A stretch of DNA of 64,000 bases from the NCBI GenBank assembly GCA_965249785.1, contig CBDFMU010000027.1, positions 124,001 to 188,000 on the forward strand, in the 5' to 3' direction. A program made the position numbers and the translations under genes. Below, piece by piece: positions 1 to 7,305 of the stretch. The notes below the pieces were generated by a model. The model did no database searches, was not told where the DNA came from, and saw nothing but the letters and a program-made list of their open reading frames with translations. Every line of letters begins with the position of its first letter. The first letter of the stretch is position 1. The stretch comes from M3007 sp965249785. Its GTDB lineage: Bacteria > Bacteroidota > Bacteroidia > Chitinophagales > Saprospiraceae.

Positions 1-2
1 GG

Positions 3-365
3 CGGCGGCGCGACTTCGGCGATGGCTACCTGCTGGCTGGTGATGCTGGCTCTTTGGTTTGTCCGACCAGCGGCGAAGGCATCGGCACGGCCATGATGTC
101 GGGTTTTGCGGCGGCACATTTTGCCCAGCGCGCCCTTGTGGCCAAGCGTTTCGACGCGGAATTTTTCAAAGACTACGACCACGCCGTGTATCGCCGTCTG
201 GATGGGGAGATTCAATCTTACCAAATGCTCATGCGTTACAAACCCTGGCGGATGTATGACTGGGGATTGAACGTAATCGCCGGAAATCCTCTGATGCAGC
301 GGCAATTTAATAAACTGCATACCGGCTGGCTGAACACGGCTTATCATAAGCCGATTGAGGTGTAG
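3..365 (+). CDS. C-terminal part of FAD-dependent oxidoreductase, geranylgeranyl reductase-like (5' end outside window)
   Basis: The frame is open from the first bases of the window, so the true start lies upstream. The visible 120 residues begin with a stretch reading YLLAGDAGSL and then PTSGEGIGTAM. This is the third FAD-contacting region (GDA motif followed by a GEGI loop) of the geranylgeranyl reductase/PHBH flavoprotein superfamily. The rest is a helical tail rich in Tyr and Trp. Family members reduce isoprenoid or aromatic substrates; the substrate here cannot be told from this fragment. A perfect hairpin follows the stop codon by 15 bp. Confidence 0.72.
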   Translation, partial: RRRDFGDGYLLAGDAGSLVCPTSGEGIGTAMMSGFAAAHFAQRALVAKRFDAEFFKDYDHAVYRRLDGEIQSYQMLMRYKPWRMYDWGLNVIAGNPLMQRQFNKLHTGWLNTAYHKPIEV

Positions 366-380
366 AAAGATTACGAGATT

Positions 381-413
381 ACAAGTGGCACACCTTTGAG
401 GTGTGCCACTTGT
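381..413 (+). terminator. Perfect 15-bp hairpin after the reductase gene
   Basis: Arms 381-395 and 399-413 are perfectly complementary around a 3-nt loop. They are followed by TGTTTT rather than a full T run. The position just after a stop codon fits a transcription terminator. The right arm also overlaps a TTG at 410-412, which would have been the -33 box of the promoter now split by the IS66 element. Confidence 0.55.
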
Positions 414-435
414 GTTTTACAAACAATCCTTTAAC

Positions 436-1904
436 GTAACTGGTTAGCAAGATTTTCTTGACTTAGAAGGGAATCAAGAAAAGTTTAATTTTACCTCTGC
501 AATGGGTTTACCGCAAGACATAGAAAGTTGCCATCAGATGATTAAAGGTTTGCTGGTCACAGTGGAGGAATTGATGCTTCGGGTAAAAGAATTGGATGCA
601 CAGATTAATCAGAACAGCCGCAATTCCAGTCGGCCACCCTCCTCGGACCTGCATCGCAAAGGTGCGGCCTTTCCACGAACCAAAGGCGGCAAGGTAGGGG
701 GCAAAAAAGGGCATGATGGGGGTACACTTAAAATGGTGGATAAAGCAGATCATATTGTTGAACATCAGGCTTCGGTTTGTACGCATTGTGGCAAAGTGCA
801 TTTTCAGGAGCGGTTGGTTATTCGGGCCCGCCGCCAGGTTTTTGATATTCCGCCGCCACGGATAGAAGTGACGGAACACCGTGCTTTAGACTGGGTATGT
901 TGTGGTTGCTACCATGAAAACCAAGGAAAATTTCCTGCTCAGGTTTCGGCTCCTACCCAGTATGGCCTTAGAATACAAACGATGAGCGTTCTGTTGAATA
1001 ATGCCTACAGCATCCCACGTAACAAAGTGCAATTGATCTTCCAGGACTTTTACGGCATAACCCTGAATGAAGGAACACTGCAAAGTCAAAATGAAGGCGC
1101 ACACGCTCACTTAGAAGCAGAAGAGACCTATATCAAGGCGCAAGTGCTTCACAGTGAGGTGGTAAACTATGATGAGACCGGTTTTTATGTTGGCAAAGAG
1201 CGATACTGGGAACACGTAGCCAGTAATGAGCGCTTTACTTATTTGTTCGTTCACCGTCGACGTGGTCGGGAAGCTCACGAAAAGGACCTTTCCATTTTAC
1301 CCGAATTTTTGAACTGGGCGGTGCATGATTGCTGGTCAACTTACTTCCAGTTTTCCGATTGCAAACATGCCGTTTGTGGCGCTCACTTACTCCGGGAGCT
1401 GAATGCCCTAATCGAAAATGGAAGTAAATGGGCCTGCCAATTTCATGCTTTTTTGCTTGATCTATATCGCCAAACCGAACAGGGGAAAAGTAGTTTGCCG
1501 TCGGAAAAGCACAAAAAGACGCTGTTCAAGTACAAAAAACTGCTCCAATTGGCTGACCAGGAGGAACCTCCGCCTATTCGGCACCAGCGTGGCAAACAAA
1601 AACAAACAAAAGGCAGAAATCTATTCGACCGGCTACTAAAACACCAAGCCGCTGTTCTGGCTTTTGCCTTCCATAGCCAGGTGCCTTTTACGAACAATCA
1701 AGCCGAACGCGACATCCGGCCAACCAAAACCAAAATGAAGGTCAGCGGATGCTTTCGAACCATCAAGGGAGCGAATATGTATGCCCGTGTACAAGGATTT
1801 GTATCCACCATCCGTAAACTCCAATGCAATCCTTTCAAGGAACTTTATACCGTTTTGTCCGGTGGTCGGCCAGAATATCGAGCCAGCACTTGCTAAATAG
1901 TTAC
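436..1904 (+). mobile_element. Complete IS66-family insertion sequence (single-ORF type)
   Basis: The element is 1469 bp. Its ends are imperfect inverted repeats (436-451 and 1889-1904, 14 of 16 positions matching) that start with GTAA, the usual IS66-family terminus. It is flanked by a perfect 8-bp direct repeat, CCTTTAAC, at 428-435 and 1905-1912. Eight bp is the IS66-family target duplication length. It carries only the transposase gene and no TnpA/TnpB accessory genes, as in the ISBst12-like subgroup. A 9-bp hairpin (453-461 with 474-482) lies between the left end and the gene. An intact duplication, ends and reading frame suggest a recent insertion. Confidence 0.93.
502..1896 (+). CDS. 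IS66-family transposase
   Basis: This 464-residue protein has the full IS66 domain order. An N-terminal coiled coil precedes the conserved NSRNSSRPPSSD segment. A CxxC...CxxC zinc finger follows (C93/C96 and C133/C136), then the DDE nuclease core. The likely catalytic residues are D224 (in NYDETG), D276 (in VHDCW) and E402 (in NNQAERDIRP). The length is within the family range and no disruption is seen. The stop codon lies inside the right inverted repeat, so the gene fills the element. It is expected to catalyse excision and insertion of this element. Confidence 0.95.
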   Translation: MGLPQDIESCHQMIKGLLVTVEELMLRVKELDAQINQNSRNSSRPPSSDLHRKGAAFPRTKGGKVGGKKGHDGGTLKMVDKADHIVEHQASVCTHCGKVHFQERLVIRARRQVFDIPPPRIEVTEHRALDWVCCGCYHENQGKFPAQVSAPTQYGLRIQTMSVLLNNAYSIPRNKVQLIFQDFYGITLNEGTLQSQNEGAHAHLEAEETYIKAQVLHSEVVNYDETGFYVGKERYWEHVASNERFTYLFVHRRRGREAHEKDLSILPEFLNWAVHDCWSTYFQFSDCKHAVCGAHLLRELNALIENGSKWACQFHAFLLDLYRQTEQGKSSLPSEKHKKTLFKYKKLLQLADQEEPPPIRHQRGKQKQTKGRNLFDRLLKHQAAVLAFAFHSQVPFTNNQAERDIRPTKTKMKVSGCFRTIKGANMYARVQGFVSTIRKLQCNPFKELYTVLSGGRPEYRASTC

Positions 1905-1916
1905 CCTTTAACTTTG
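1890..1916 (+). promoter_or_regulatory. Bacteroidota-type promoter rebuilt at the IS66 right end
   Basis: TAACTTTG at 1909-1916 matches the Bacteroidota -7 consensus TAnnTTTG and lies 10 bp before the ATG at 1927. Before the IS arrived, joining 435 to 1913 would have placed TTG (410-412) 19 bp upstream of this box, a normal -33/-7 spacing. The insertion moved that TTG away. The right inverted repeat now offers another TTG at 1890-1892 with 16-bp spacing. The promoter assignment is by motif only. Confidence 0.6.
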
Positions 1917-1926
1917 TAAGAAAATC

Positions 1927-2157
1927 ATGGGCGTATTCAGCGAAAGTATTACTGCTTTACTGCCATTGTTGCAAAAATTACAGTGGCAGGAAAAAGTTAC
2001 GTTGATTCAGATACTTGCTGCGGAATTAGCAGGACAGGATAGTACTTTATTAGTGTCCAATCAATCTTATCCAGTCTGGACACCGCTGGATGCATATGAG
2101 GCATCTGATGTGCTTACACAGTTGTTGAACGAGCCTATCCCTCCAACTTATGGATAA
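1927..2157 (+). CDS. Small protein paired with a retropepsin-like protease
   Basis: The 76-residue acidic protein has an amphipathic N-terminal helix (LLPLLQKLQWQEKVTLIQIL) and a C-terminal part with PVWTPLDAYEA. Short proteins of this general layout occur before retroviral-type aspartic proteases in cyanobacteria and Bacteroidota; that is recollection, not a search result. Its last 8 bp overlap the protease gene, so the two are probably translationally coupled. It has no signal peptide or membrane segment. A role as antitoxin, inhibitor or substrate adaptor is possible, but nothing in the sequence decides between them. Confidence 0.7.
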   Translation: MGVFSESITALLPLLQKLQWQEKVTLIQILAAELAGQDSTLLVSNQSYPVWTPLDAYEASDVLTQLLNEPIPPTYG

Positions 2158-2569
2158 TTCCATGCGGATTCCCTATACACTGAGTGAAAGAGCAAGCGGC
2201 AATACAGGATTGCTGCCATATTTACCCATTTCTTTGATTGCAGGCGATGGAATAATAGAAACACATGGACTGCTTGATACAGGCTCAACGATCAATGTTT
2301 TACCTTACAGATTAGGCAAACTATTAGGATTGGAATGGAACGAATATAAAACGCAAGTACCACTTTCGGGTAATCTTGCAAAGATAGAAGCCGTAGGCCT
2401 AGTTATTTTTGGTCAGGTTGGGACTTTTCAGCCCTGTAAACTGGTATTTGCCTGGGCAAAAACAGACCAAATCCCTTTGATTTTGGGTCAAACCAGTTTT
2501 TTTCAAGAGTTCAATGTCTGTTTCTTTCGGTCGGAGTTGGCATTCGAGGTGAGGCAAAATAATAGATAG
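2150..2569 (+). CDS. Retropepsin-like aspartic protease (gag-pol type, single-domain)
   Basis: The protein has 139 residues, about the size of one retropepsin monomer. The active-site motif LLDTGSTIN places the catalytic aspartate near D43. The second family hallmark, the ILG turn in LILGQTSF, is present near residue 115. With one catalytic Asp per chain it should work as a homodimer. It has no signal peptide. The gene overlaps the preceding small gene by 8 bp; a second ATG 12 bp downstream at 2162 is an alternative start. The substrate is unknown. Expression may be altered by the IS66 insertion in the promoter. Confidence 0.78.
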   Translation: MDNSMRIPYTLSERASGNTGLLPYLPISLIAGDGIIETHGLLDTGSTINVLPYRLGKLLGLEWNEYKTQVPLSGNLAKIEAVGLVIFGQVGTFQPCKLVFAWAKTDQIPLILGQTSFFQEFNVCFFRSELAFEVRQNNR

Positions 2570-2619
2570 GAAATCTATTAAATTGCGATTTCCACTGGCT
2601 GTGGCATACTGTTTCTATT

Positions 2620-3174
2620 TTACGCTGGTTCATAAGAAAGCAGCACCACGCCGCTCTTGAATATTCTACTATCGGTCAATTGCAAGTTTAATTTCCGCTT
2701 TATACCTTGAAATAGTGGTACACCATTACCCAAAGCAACCGGGTCTATCATAACCTGGTATTTATCAATTAAACCATGTTCGGCAAACTGCGTAACGATA
2801 CTTCCGCTGCCCAGAATCGTCATGTCTTTTTCGGAGGTTTCTTTTAATCTCTTTATTTCTTCGATTATATTATCTTTTATTATCCGCGTATTCTGCCAAT
2901 CGGCCTTTTCGAGGGTGCTGGAAAAGACAATTTTTTCTGATGCATTCATGCCTTTAGCCACTTCGGGCATCATTTCGAGGGCTTGCGGAGTCGGCCAAAA
3001 ACGGATCATCATCTGATAGGTCACGCGACCAAACAGCAGGATACTATCCGATTGGGCACCTTCGGCAGCGTATTCACTTTCTTCTGCGCCGTGCGTGTGC
3101 CAACTAGTATCTTCATTAGGGCCTTTGTAATAGCCGTTTAGGGTGGTGAAGGTGTAGGTAGTTAGTTTGCCCAT
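2620..3174 (-). CDS. Dihydrofolate reductase-family protein (RibD C-terminal domain type)
   Basis: The 184-residue single-domain protein has the RibD_C/DHFR-like fold pattern. It begins with a KLTTYTFTTLNGY strand-loop, followed by LLFGRVTYQMM, a central LGSGSIV phosphate-binding loop and a C-terminal DPVALGNGVPLF motif. Similar stand-alone proteins (YyaP/YwjB type) are widespread, and their reductase substrates are mostly unknown. It is divergent from the downstream histidine kinase gene with a repeat element between them. A full RibD lies elsewhere in this window (61707), so this is not the riboflavin enzyme. Confidence 0.82.
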   Translation of the reverse strand: MGKLTTYTFTTLNGYYKGPNEDTSWHTHGAEESEYAAEGAQSDSILLFGRVTYQMMIRFWPTPQALEMMPEVAKGMNASEKIVFSSTLEKADWQNTRIIKDNIIEEIKRLKETSEKDMTILGSGSIVTQFAEHGLIDKYQVMIDPVALGNGVPLFQGIKRKLNLQLTDSRIFKSGVVLLSYEPA

Positions 3175-3235
3175 GATTGGTGGAATTTATGTTCTACTAG
3201 GTCGCTTATAGTTGCCTACTGAGAATGTTCGTGGA

Positions 3236-3243
3236 CAAAAATA
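3236..3243 (-). promoter_or_regulatory. Candidate -7 box for the DHFR-family gene
   Basis: Read on the minus strand the box is TATTTTTG, matching TAnnTTTG. It lies about 60 bp upstream of the start codon at 3174. No TTG with good spacing is seen upstream, so support is limited to the -7 box. Confidence 0.3.
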
Positions 3244-3264
3244 AGATATTATGGATATACTAAT

Positions 3265-3381
3265 TACATTGTAATCTAAGTTATTTTGAGTATTTGAAGA
3301 TTTGAGTATGCGATCAAATACCTGATTATCAAGTGTTCTAATTAAATCCTCGCATCCTCAATAAATTTAATTTACAATGTA
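3265..3381 (+). repeat. Palindromic repeat element, copy A (117 bp)
   Basis: This is the first of three related copies (others at 24094-24218 and 45821-45945). It starts TACATTGTAATCTAAG and ends TTTACAATGTA, giving terminal inverted repeats of roughly 15 bp. The interior is the same run of words as the other copies (GAGTAT, GATCAAATACCTGATTAT, AAGTGTT, CGCATCCTC). About 8 bp are missing from the right internal arm. It lies in the gap between the divergent DHFR-like and kinase genes. No coding capacity is seen. Confidence 0.85.
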
Positions 3382-3489
3382 CTAATCTTCTATTCAGTAT
3401 TTGCGATATGGCTCTGTCGCCCCTACTTTCGGGCATTTGGCCACTATTCTGACCAGAGGATCCGCAAAACCACTTAACTTTCCCCGGCA

Positions 3490-4521
3490 ATGCAACATCG
3501 TTGGTGGAAATATTTGCTGCACGTGGCTATATGTCTGGTGCTGTTGGCTTTACCGTACTTATTCACGCGGGGCGATTTATTGACCCTGCCCGACTGGCAT
3601 GGCCCACGCGAGCGGATGGATTTTGGTATATATGTACTACTAGTTGGCTTCTTTTACTTGAATTACTATATTCTGGTTCCGAAGTTATATCTCACTAAAA
3701 AATATCTATTTTATGCAGTAGTCGTGGGGTGTTTTTTTCTACTTCCACTATTACTGCCTAATATATTGCATGGAGAGCAGACACGCCCTACTAATATAGC
3801 ACCTACTGATCGCCTTGATTTGGAGTCGCAACAGCATCCGCCCAGAAATGTACCAATGGAGCGTATGGCCATCTTATTTCTGGTTGGATTTTCGGCTTCT
3901 TTTTTTCTGCGTATGCAACGCCATTTGCAACAAGTGGAAAAAGAAAAATTCTATGTCGAACTGTCTTATTTGAAAGCTCAGATTCACCCGCATTTTTTGT
4001 TCAATACACTGAATAGTATTTATGCACTAGTCATTCGGGGAGATGAAAAAGCTGCCGATAGTATTGTAATGTTGTCCGAATTTTTGCGTTATGTTATTCG
4101 CGATGCGGGTAGTCATGAGGTGGCGCTGGAAAAAGAACTAGATTTTATTGATAATTATATTCGTTTGCAGCAATCTCGCCTTGGCCATACGGTGCAAATA
4201 GACTATCAATTAACGGGTCGTCCAGCCGGGAAGAGAATTGCTCCTTTGATTCTGTTTTCCTTGGTTGAAAATGCCTTCAAACACGGAGTCAATCCAGATG
4301 AAAATTCGCACATTCAATTACACATCGAATTGCAGGAAAGAGGATTAACCTTGTTTATTACTAATCATAAAGTAAAAACGCAGTACGAACGAAGCGAAGG
4401 TGGGATTGGAATGGCCAATGCACGCGACCGATTGGCATTACTTTATCCTGACCAGTATAAGCTGACAGTAGAGGAAACACACCACGATTTTAACGTTACG
4501 CTTTCTATTGATTTGTTATAG
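3490..4521 (+). CDS. LytS-type sensor histidine kinase (His_kinase/HATPase family)
   Basis: The protein has 343 residues. Four hydrophobic segments in the first 145 residues form the membrane sensor part. The kinase core starts with a short coiled coil and the motif QIHPHFLFNTLNS, with the predicted phospho-acceptor H166. The ATP-binding N-box VENAFKHGV and a glycine-rich GGIGMANARDRL segment follow. This is the LytS/YehU architecture, lacking a separate periplasmic ligand domain. The LytTR response regulator gene follows after 91 bp on the same strand and is almost certainly its partner. The signal sensed is unknown. Confidence 0.92.
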   Translation: MQHRWWKYLLHVAICLVLLALPYLFTRGDLLTLPDWHGPRERMDFGIYVLLVGFFYLNYYILVPKLYLTKKYLFYAVVVGCFFLLPLLLPNILHGEQTRPTNIAPTDRLDLESQQHPPRNVPMERMAILFLVGFSASFFLRMQRHLQQVEKEKFYVELSYLKAQIHPHFLFNTLNSIYALVIRGDEKAADSIVMLSEFLRYVIRDAGSHEVALEKELDFIDNYIRLQQSRLGHTVQIDYQLTGRPAGKRIAPLILFSLVENAFKHGVNPDENSHIQLHIELQERGLTLFITNHKVKTQYERSEGGIGMANARDRLALLYPDQYKLTVEETHHDFNVTLSIDLL

Positions 4522-4612
4522 TGGATTTATAGTGATTTTGCCGCTTTGGTGAAAATACCAATACCTGACAGCTTCTTAACTCCCTCCAATTTTTCAATTT
4601 TTCACCTTCTTT

Positions 4613-5320
4613 ATGACTGCTATCGCGCTGGACGACGAACCACCTGCTCTGGAAGTACTGGCGGCTTTTTGCCAACGGATAGATTTTATTGATCTGCTCC
4701 AGGTTTTTTCGCGAACGGGAGAAGCCAGCCGCTTTTTGGAACAGATGCCAGTAGATATATTGTTTCTGGATATTAATATGCCCAACACTACGGGATTGGA
4801 GTTTTGCCAGACGGTTCCGCCCGACACGATGGTTATTTTTACGACGGCGTATAGTGAATATGCCGTGGAAAGTTATAACCTCAATGCTATTGATTACCTG
4901 CTTAAACCCTTCACTTTCAAGCGATTCCTCCAATCAGTCGAGAAGGCCCACACAAATTTTCAACTGCGACAACAGGCTACTGCAACGAATCAGCCGCCAT
5001 CCCAACTATCGCTCCGCGTGGACTACGGCACAGCTAAAATTGAGGTGGCAGACATACTTTATATTGAGGGCTGGGACAATTATGCACAAATTCATTTGGC
5101 TTCCGGCCAGAAGCGTTTGGTGGTGCGCATGACGCTGAAAACCCTGCTGGAAAAACTACCGAAAAAGGATTTTATTCGGGTGCATCGCTCGTTTATTGTG
5201 CCGTTAGCGCGGATTGGGTTTGTGCGCAATAAGATTATTCATATTGGCGACAAGGAAATTCCGATTGGTAGTGCATTTGAAGAGGGGTTTTTGGGGCGGT
5301 TTGGCAGAGTTGATCTGTAA
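4613..5320 (+). CDS. LytTR-family response regulator
   Basis: The protein has 235 residues. The receiver domain (about 1-120) has acidic DDE near residues 8-10, phospho-acceptor D53 in LFLDINMP, and the conserved lysine K98 in LLKPF. The LytTR DNA-binding domain (about 135-235) contains VADILYIEGWDNYAQIHL and FIRVHRSFIVPL. On phosphorylation by the preceding LytS-type kinase it should bind short direct repeats upstream of target genes. The next gene (5381) has its own candidate promoter, so it need not be in the same operon. Confidence 0.94.
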   Translation: MTAIALDDEPPALEVLAAFCQRIDFIDLLQVFSRTGEASRFLEQMPVDILFLDINMPNTTGLEFCQTVPPDTMVIFTTAYSEYAVESYNLNAIDYLLKPFTFKRFLQSVEKAHTNFQLRQQATATNQPPSQLSLRVDYGTAKIEVADILYIEGWDNYAQIHLASGQKRLVVRMTLKTLLEKLPKKDFIRVHRSFIVPLARIGFVRNKIIHIGDKEIPIGSAFEEGFLGRFGRVDL

Positions 5321-5367
5321 CTGGCCCGTCACCACCGTTTAAGAAAGTTTTTTCGGAGATAATTTTA

Positions 5368-5375
5368 TAATTTTG
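5368..5375 (+). promoter_or_regulatory. Candidate -7 box for the Septu-like operon
   Basis: TAATTTTG fits TAnnTTTG and ends 5 bp before the ATG at 5381. Transcription would start at or next to the start codon, giving an almost leaderless mRNA. No clear -33 TTG is seen. Confidence 0.35.
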
Positions 5376-5380
5376 CCTCC

Positions 5381-6646
5381 ATGTCATTAAGAATAGAAGA
5401 CATTGAGTTTATCAATATTGGGCCTTTCGGAAAATTAAGGTTGAACTTTCCGGAAAAGCCTATGCTAGACAAGGCAGAAGTTCATATCCTGACTGGAGAA
5501 AATGGTACAGGTAAGAGTACTATATTGGAAATGATGACGGCTTGCTTAAAGATGAAAGTATCGTCAGATTTTTTTGATAAATGTCGCAAAACCAACGAGT
5601 TAAATATCGCGCAATTGGGTTTTCGTTCTGGCAGACGACAACAGATAGCCTTGAAATCAAAATTGATAATACCGCCTATAAGTGAGGCTATAGAAGATTT
5701 TTGGACAGGTTTCAAAATCCCAACTTTTTCATTTCCTTTTGCTTTTTTTGCTTATTCAGGTTATCGCCAAATATCAAACTTTCAGATTACTGGTATTCAG
5801 GAGTTATCCGAACACCCCCTTGCAGGAACACTGGACTTTCACCGAACCAATATCCCAGAAAGCATCTTGCAATGGATAGCCAACACAATAGCCGCCGAAG
5901 CCATTGCAACTTCTCAACAGGAGTTTGAGGAAGCAAAGCAACGACGAATAGCTATTCAAAGATTGGAAGAATCAATTAGCGATATAATTGGCAAGAAAGT
6001 CTCTTGTAGGTTAGAAACTAAGCCCTTTGCGGTTAAAATTGAAGTAGACGGTGAACGGCTTGATTTCAACCAACTGCCCGATGGCCTGAAAAGCATTATT
6101 TCCTGGATAGCCGATCTACTCATGCGTATGGATCGGATAAAATGGGTAGATGACATACCAGTATTTGAGCGAAACTTCATCCTTTTCTTAGACGAGATCG
6201 AAGTGCACCTACATCCGGCCTGGCAGCGCAAAATCCTGCCCGCTGTGCAAAAACTTTTTCCAAACGCGCAGATTTTTATTAGTACGCATTCACCTTTTGT
6301 GGTGGGTTCGGTGGATGGAGCATGGATTCATAAACTAGTAAAACCAAATGGAGATAGCCAATTGGCGGAAGGCTATCCAATGTTGTCGGAAGATGCCAAG
6401 AGCTTCCGTTACTGGCTGGATGAAGTTTTTGACATTACTTCTGAATATGGCGTAGAAGCAGATAAACAATTGAAAAATTTCTACGAACTGCGAGATGCTA
6501 TACTTAAAGGGACAAACGGAGAAACACAGAACTCATTTTTAGAGGCTGGTCAGGCATTAGCGAATCAAAGCCAGGAAGTCCGACAAATCATTGAGATGGA
6601 GCTTCGTCAAATCAACCGTCGGCTGGGTTTACAATTGAGCCTTTAA
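5381..6646 (+). CDS. AAA family ATPase, PtuA-like (Septu-type defence ATPase)
   Basis: The 421-residue protein is an SMC/RecF-like AAA ATPase. It starts with an FINIGPFGKLRLNF strand typical of AAA_15/AAA_21 proteins. The Walker A motif GENGTGKST is near residues 39-47, a signature-like LPDGLKSI segment is in the middle, and Walker B FLFLDEIEVHLHP has its acidic pair near D271/E272. The H-loop is STHSPF. An HNH nuclease gene follows after 15 bp. An ATPase of this type next to a CxxC-bearing HNH protein is the PtuA/PtuB (Septu) anti-phage arrangement, also used by some retrons. No reverse transcriptase is seen here. The assignment rests on motifs and context. Confidence 0.72.
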   Translation: MSLRIEDIEFINIGPFGKLRLNFPEKPMLDKAEVHILTGENGTGKSTILEMMTACLKMKVSSDFFDKCRKTNELNIAQLGFRSGRRQQIALKSKLIIPPISEAIEDFWTGFKIPTFSFPFAFFAYSGYRQISNFQITGIQELSEHPLAGTLDFHRTNIPESILQWIANTIAAEAIATSQQEFEEAKQRRIAIQRLEESISDIIGKKVSCRLETKPFAVKIEVDGERLDFNQLPDGLKSIISWIADLLMRMDRIKWVDDIPVFERNFILFLDEIEVHLHPAWQRKILPAVQKLFPNAQIFISTHSPFVVGSVDGAWIHKLVKPNGDSQLAEGYPMLSEDAKSFRYWLDEVFDITSEYGVEADKQLKNFYELRDAILKGTNGETQNSFLEAGQALANQSQEVRQIIEMELRQINRRLGLQLSL

Positions 6647-6661
6647 ATCCCGACGACTAGG

Positions 6662-7262
6662 ATGAAATATTTCTTACGCCATGACGAGCCTGATTTCCTG
6701 GCACAGAATGCCGCTCGTTGGAATCAACAGTGGGCAAATTTAAGAGCAAGAAATTTAGGGGCAACCTTTCAGTGGTATACTCATAATGGTCTGCCGGTCA
6801 ACCAGTTATTATCACCTTTACTTGCTAGCCAGACTCAACAGCACTGCTCTTATTGCGATGCTTTTCCTCCTCGTTTGGGCGATGATACAATTGATCATTT
6901 TCGGCCTAAGGGCAATCCTGCTTTTTATCACCAGTCTTATGTCTGGGTTAATCTTTATTCCTCTTGTGGGCATTGCCAAAGAGCCAAAATGGAAGACTTT
7001 TCAGATGGTTTTACTTTAGCCCGATGCCGAGGATTATTCCTTTGAACGCTATTTTTATTACAATTATAACTCAAGTGAGATAGAGGTTAACGCAAATGCT
7101 TCCTATGATGACCAGCGGAAAGCAATAACTACTATCGAAATTTTCCAGTTTAATCACTCTGGACAAGTCGTTTCGCGTCGGCAAGCTTTGGAACGATGGA
7201 ATGGTTTGCCAGAAAACCAACGATTTATAGAAGATTTCCCTTTTCGATTTATGTTTATATAG
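6662..7262 (+). pseudogene. HNH endonuclease, PtuB-like, interrupted by a +1 frameshift
   Basis: The first frame (6662-7045) encodes an HNH/zinc-knuckle nuclease start with C62-x2-C65, the TIDHFRPKG motif (H79), WVNLYSSC and C102-x2-C105. It then stops. The +1 frame continues, without a stop until 7262, with PDAEDYSFERYF and about 80 residues ending in WNGLPENQRFIEDFPF. Removing one A near 7018 joins the frames as DGFTLPDAEDY, which looks like the uninterrupted family. The HNH core itself is intact upstream of the break. The lesion is either a real inactivating mutation or a sequence error. It forms a pair with the ATPase gene 15 bp upstream. Confidence 0.75.
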
Positions 7263-7305
7263 GCAAATTCTTTTCGTCTATTACCTTTTCCGAAACATCT
7301 TCCCT

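Noticed and set aside
4505..4933. 142-residue minus-strand frame over the kinase-regulator junction
   Set aside because: It is antisense to the LytTR receiver domain, and its translation is basic and featureless.
5381..7262. Retron with Ptu-type effectors
   Set aside because: No reverse transcriptase gene and no msr/msd-like RNA structure is seen beside the ATPase-nuclease pair, so a stand-alone Septu-like module fits better.
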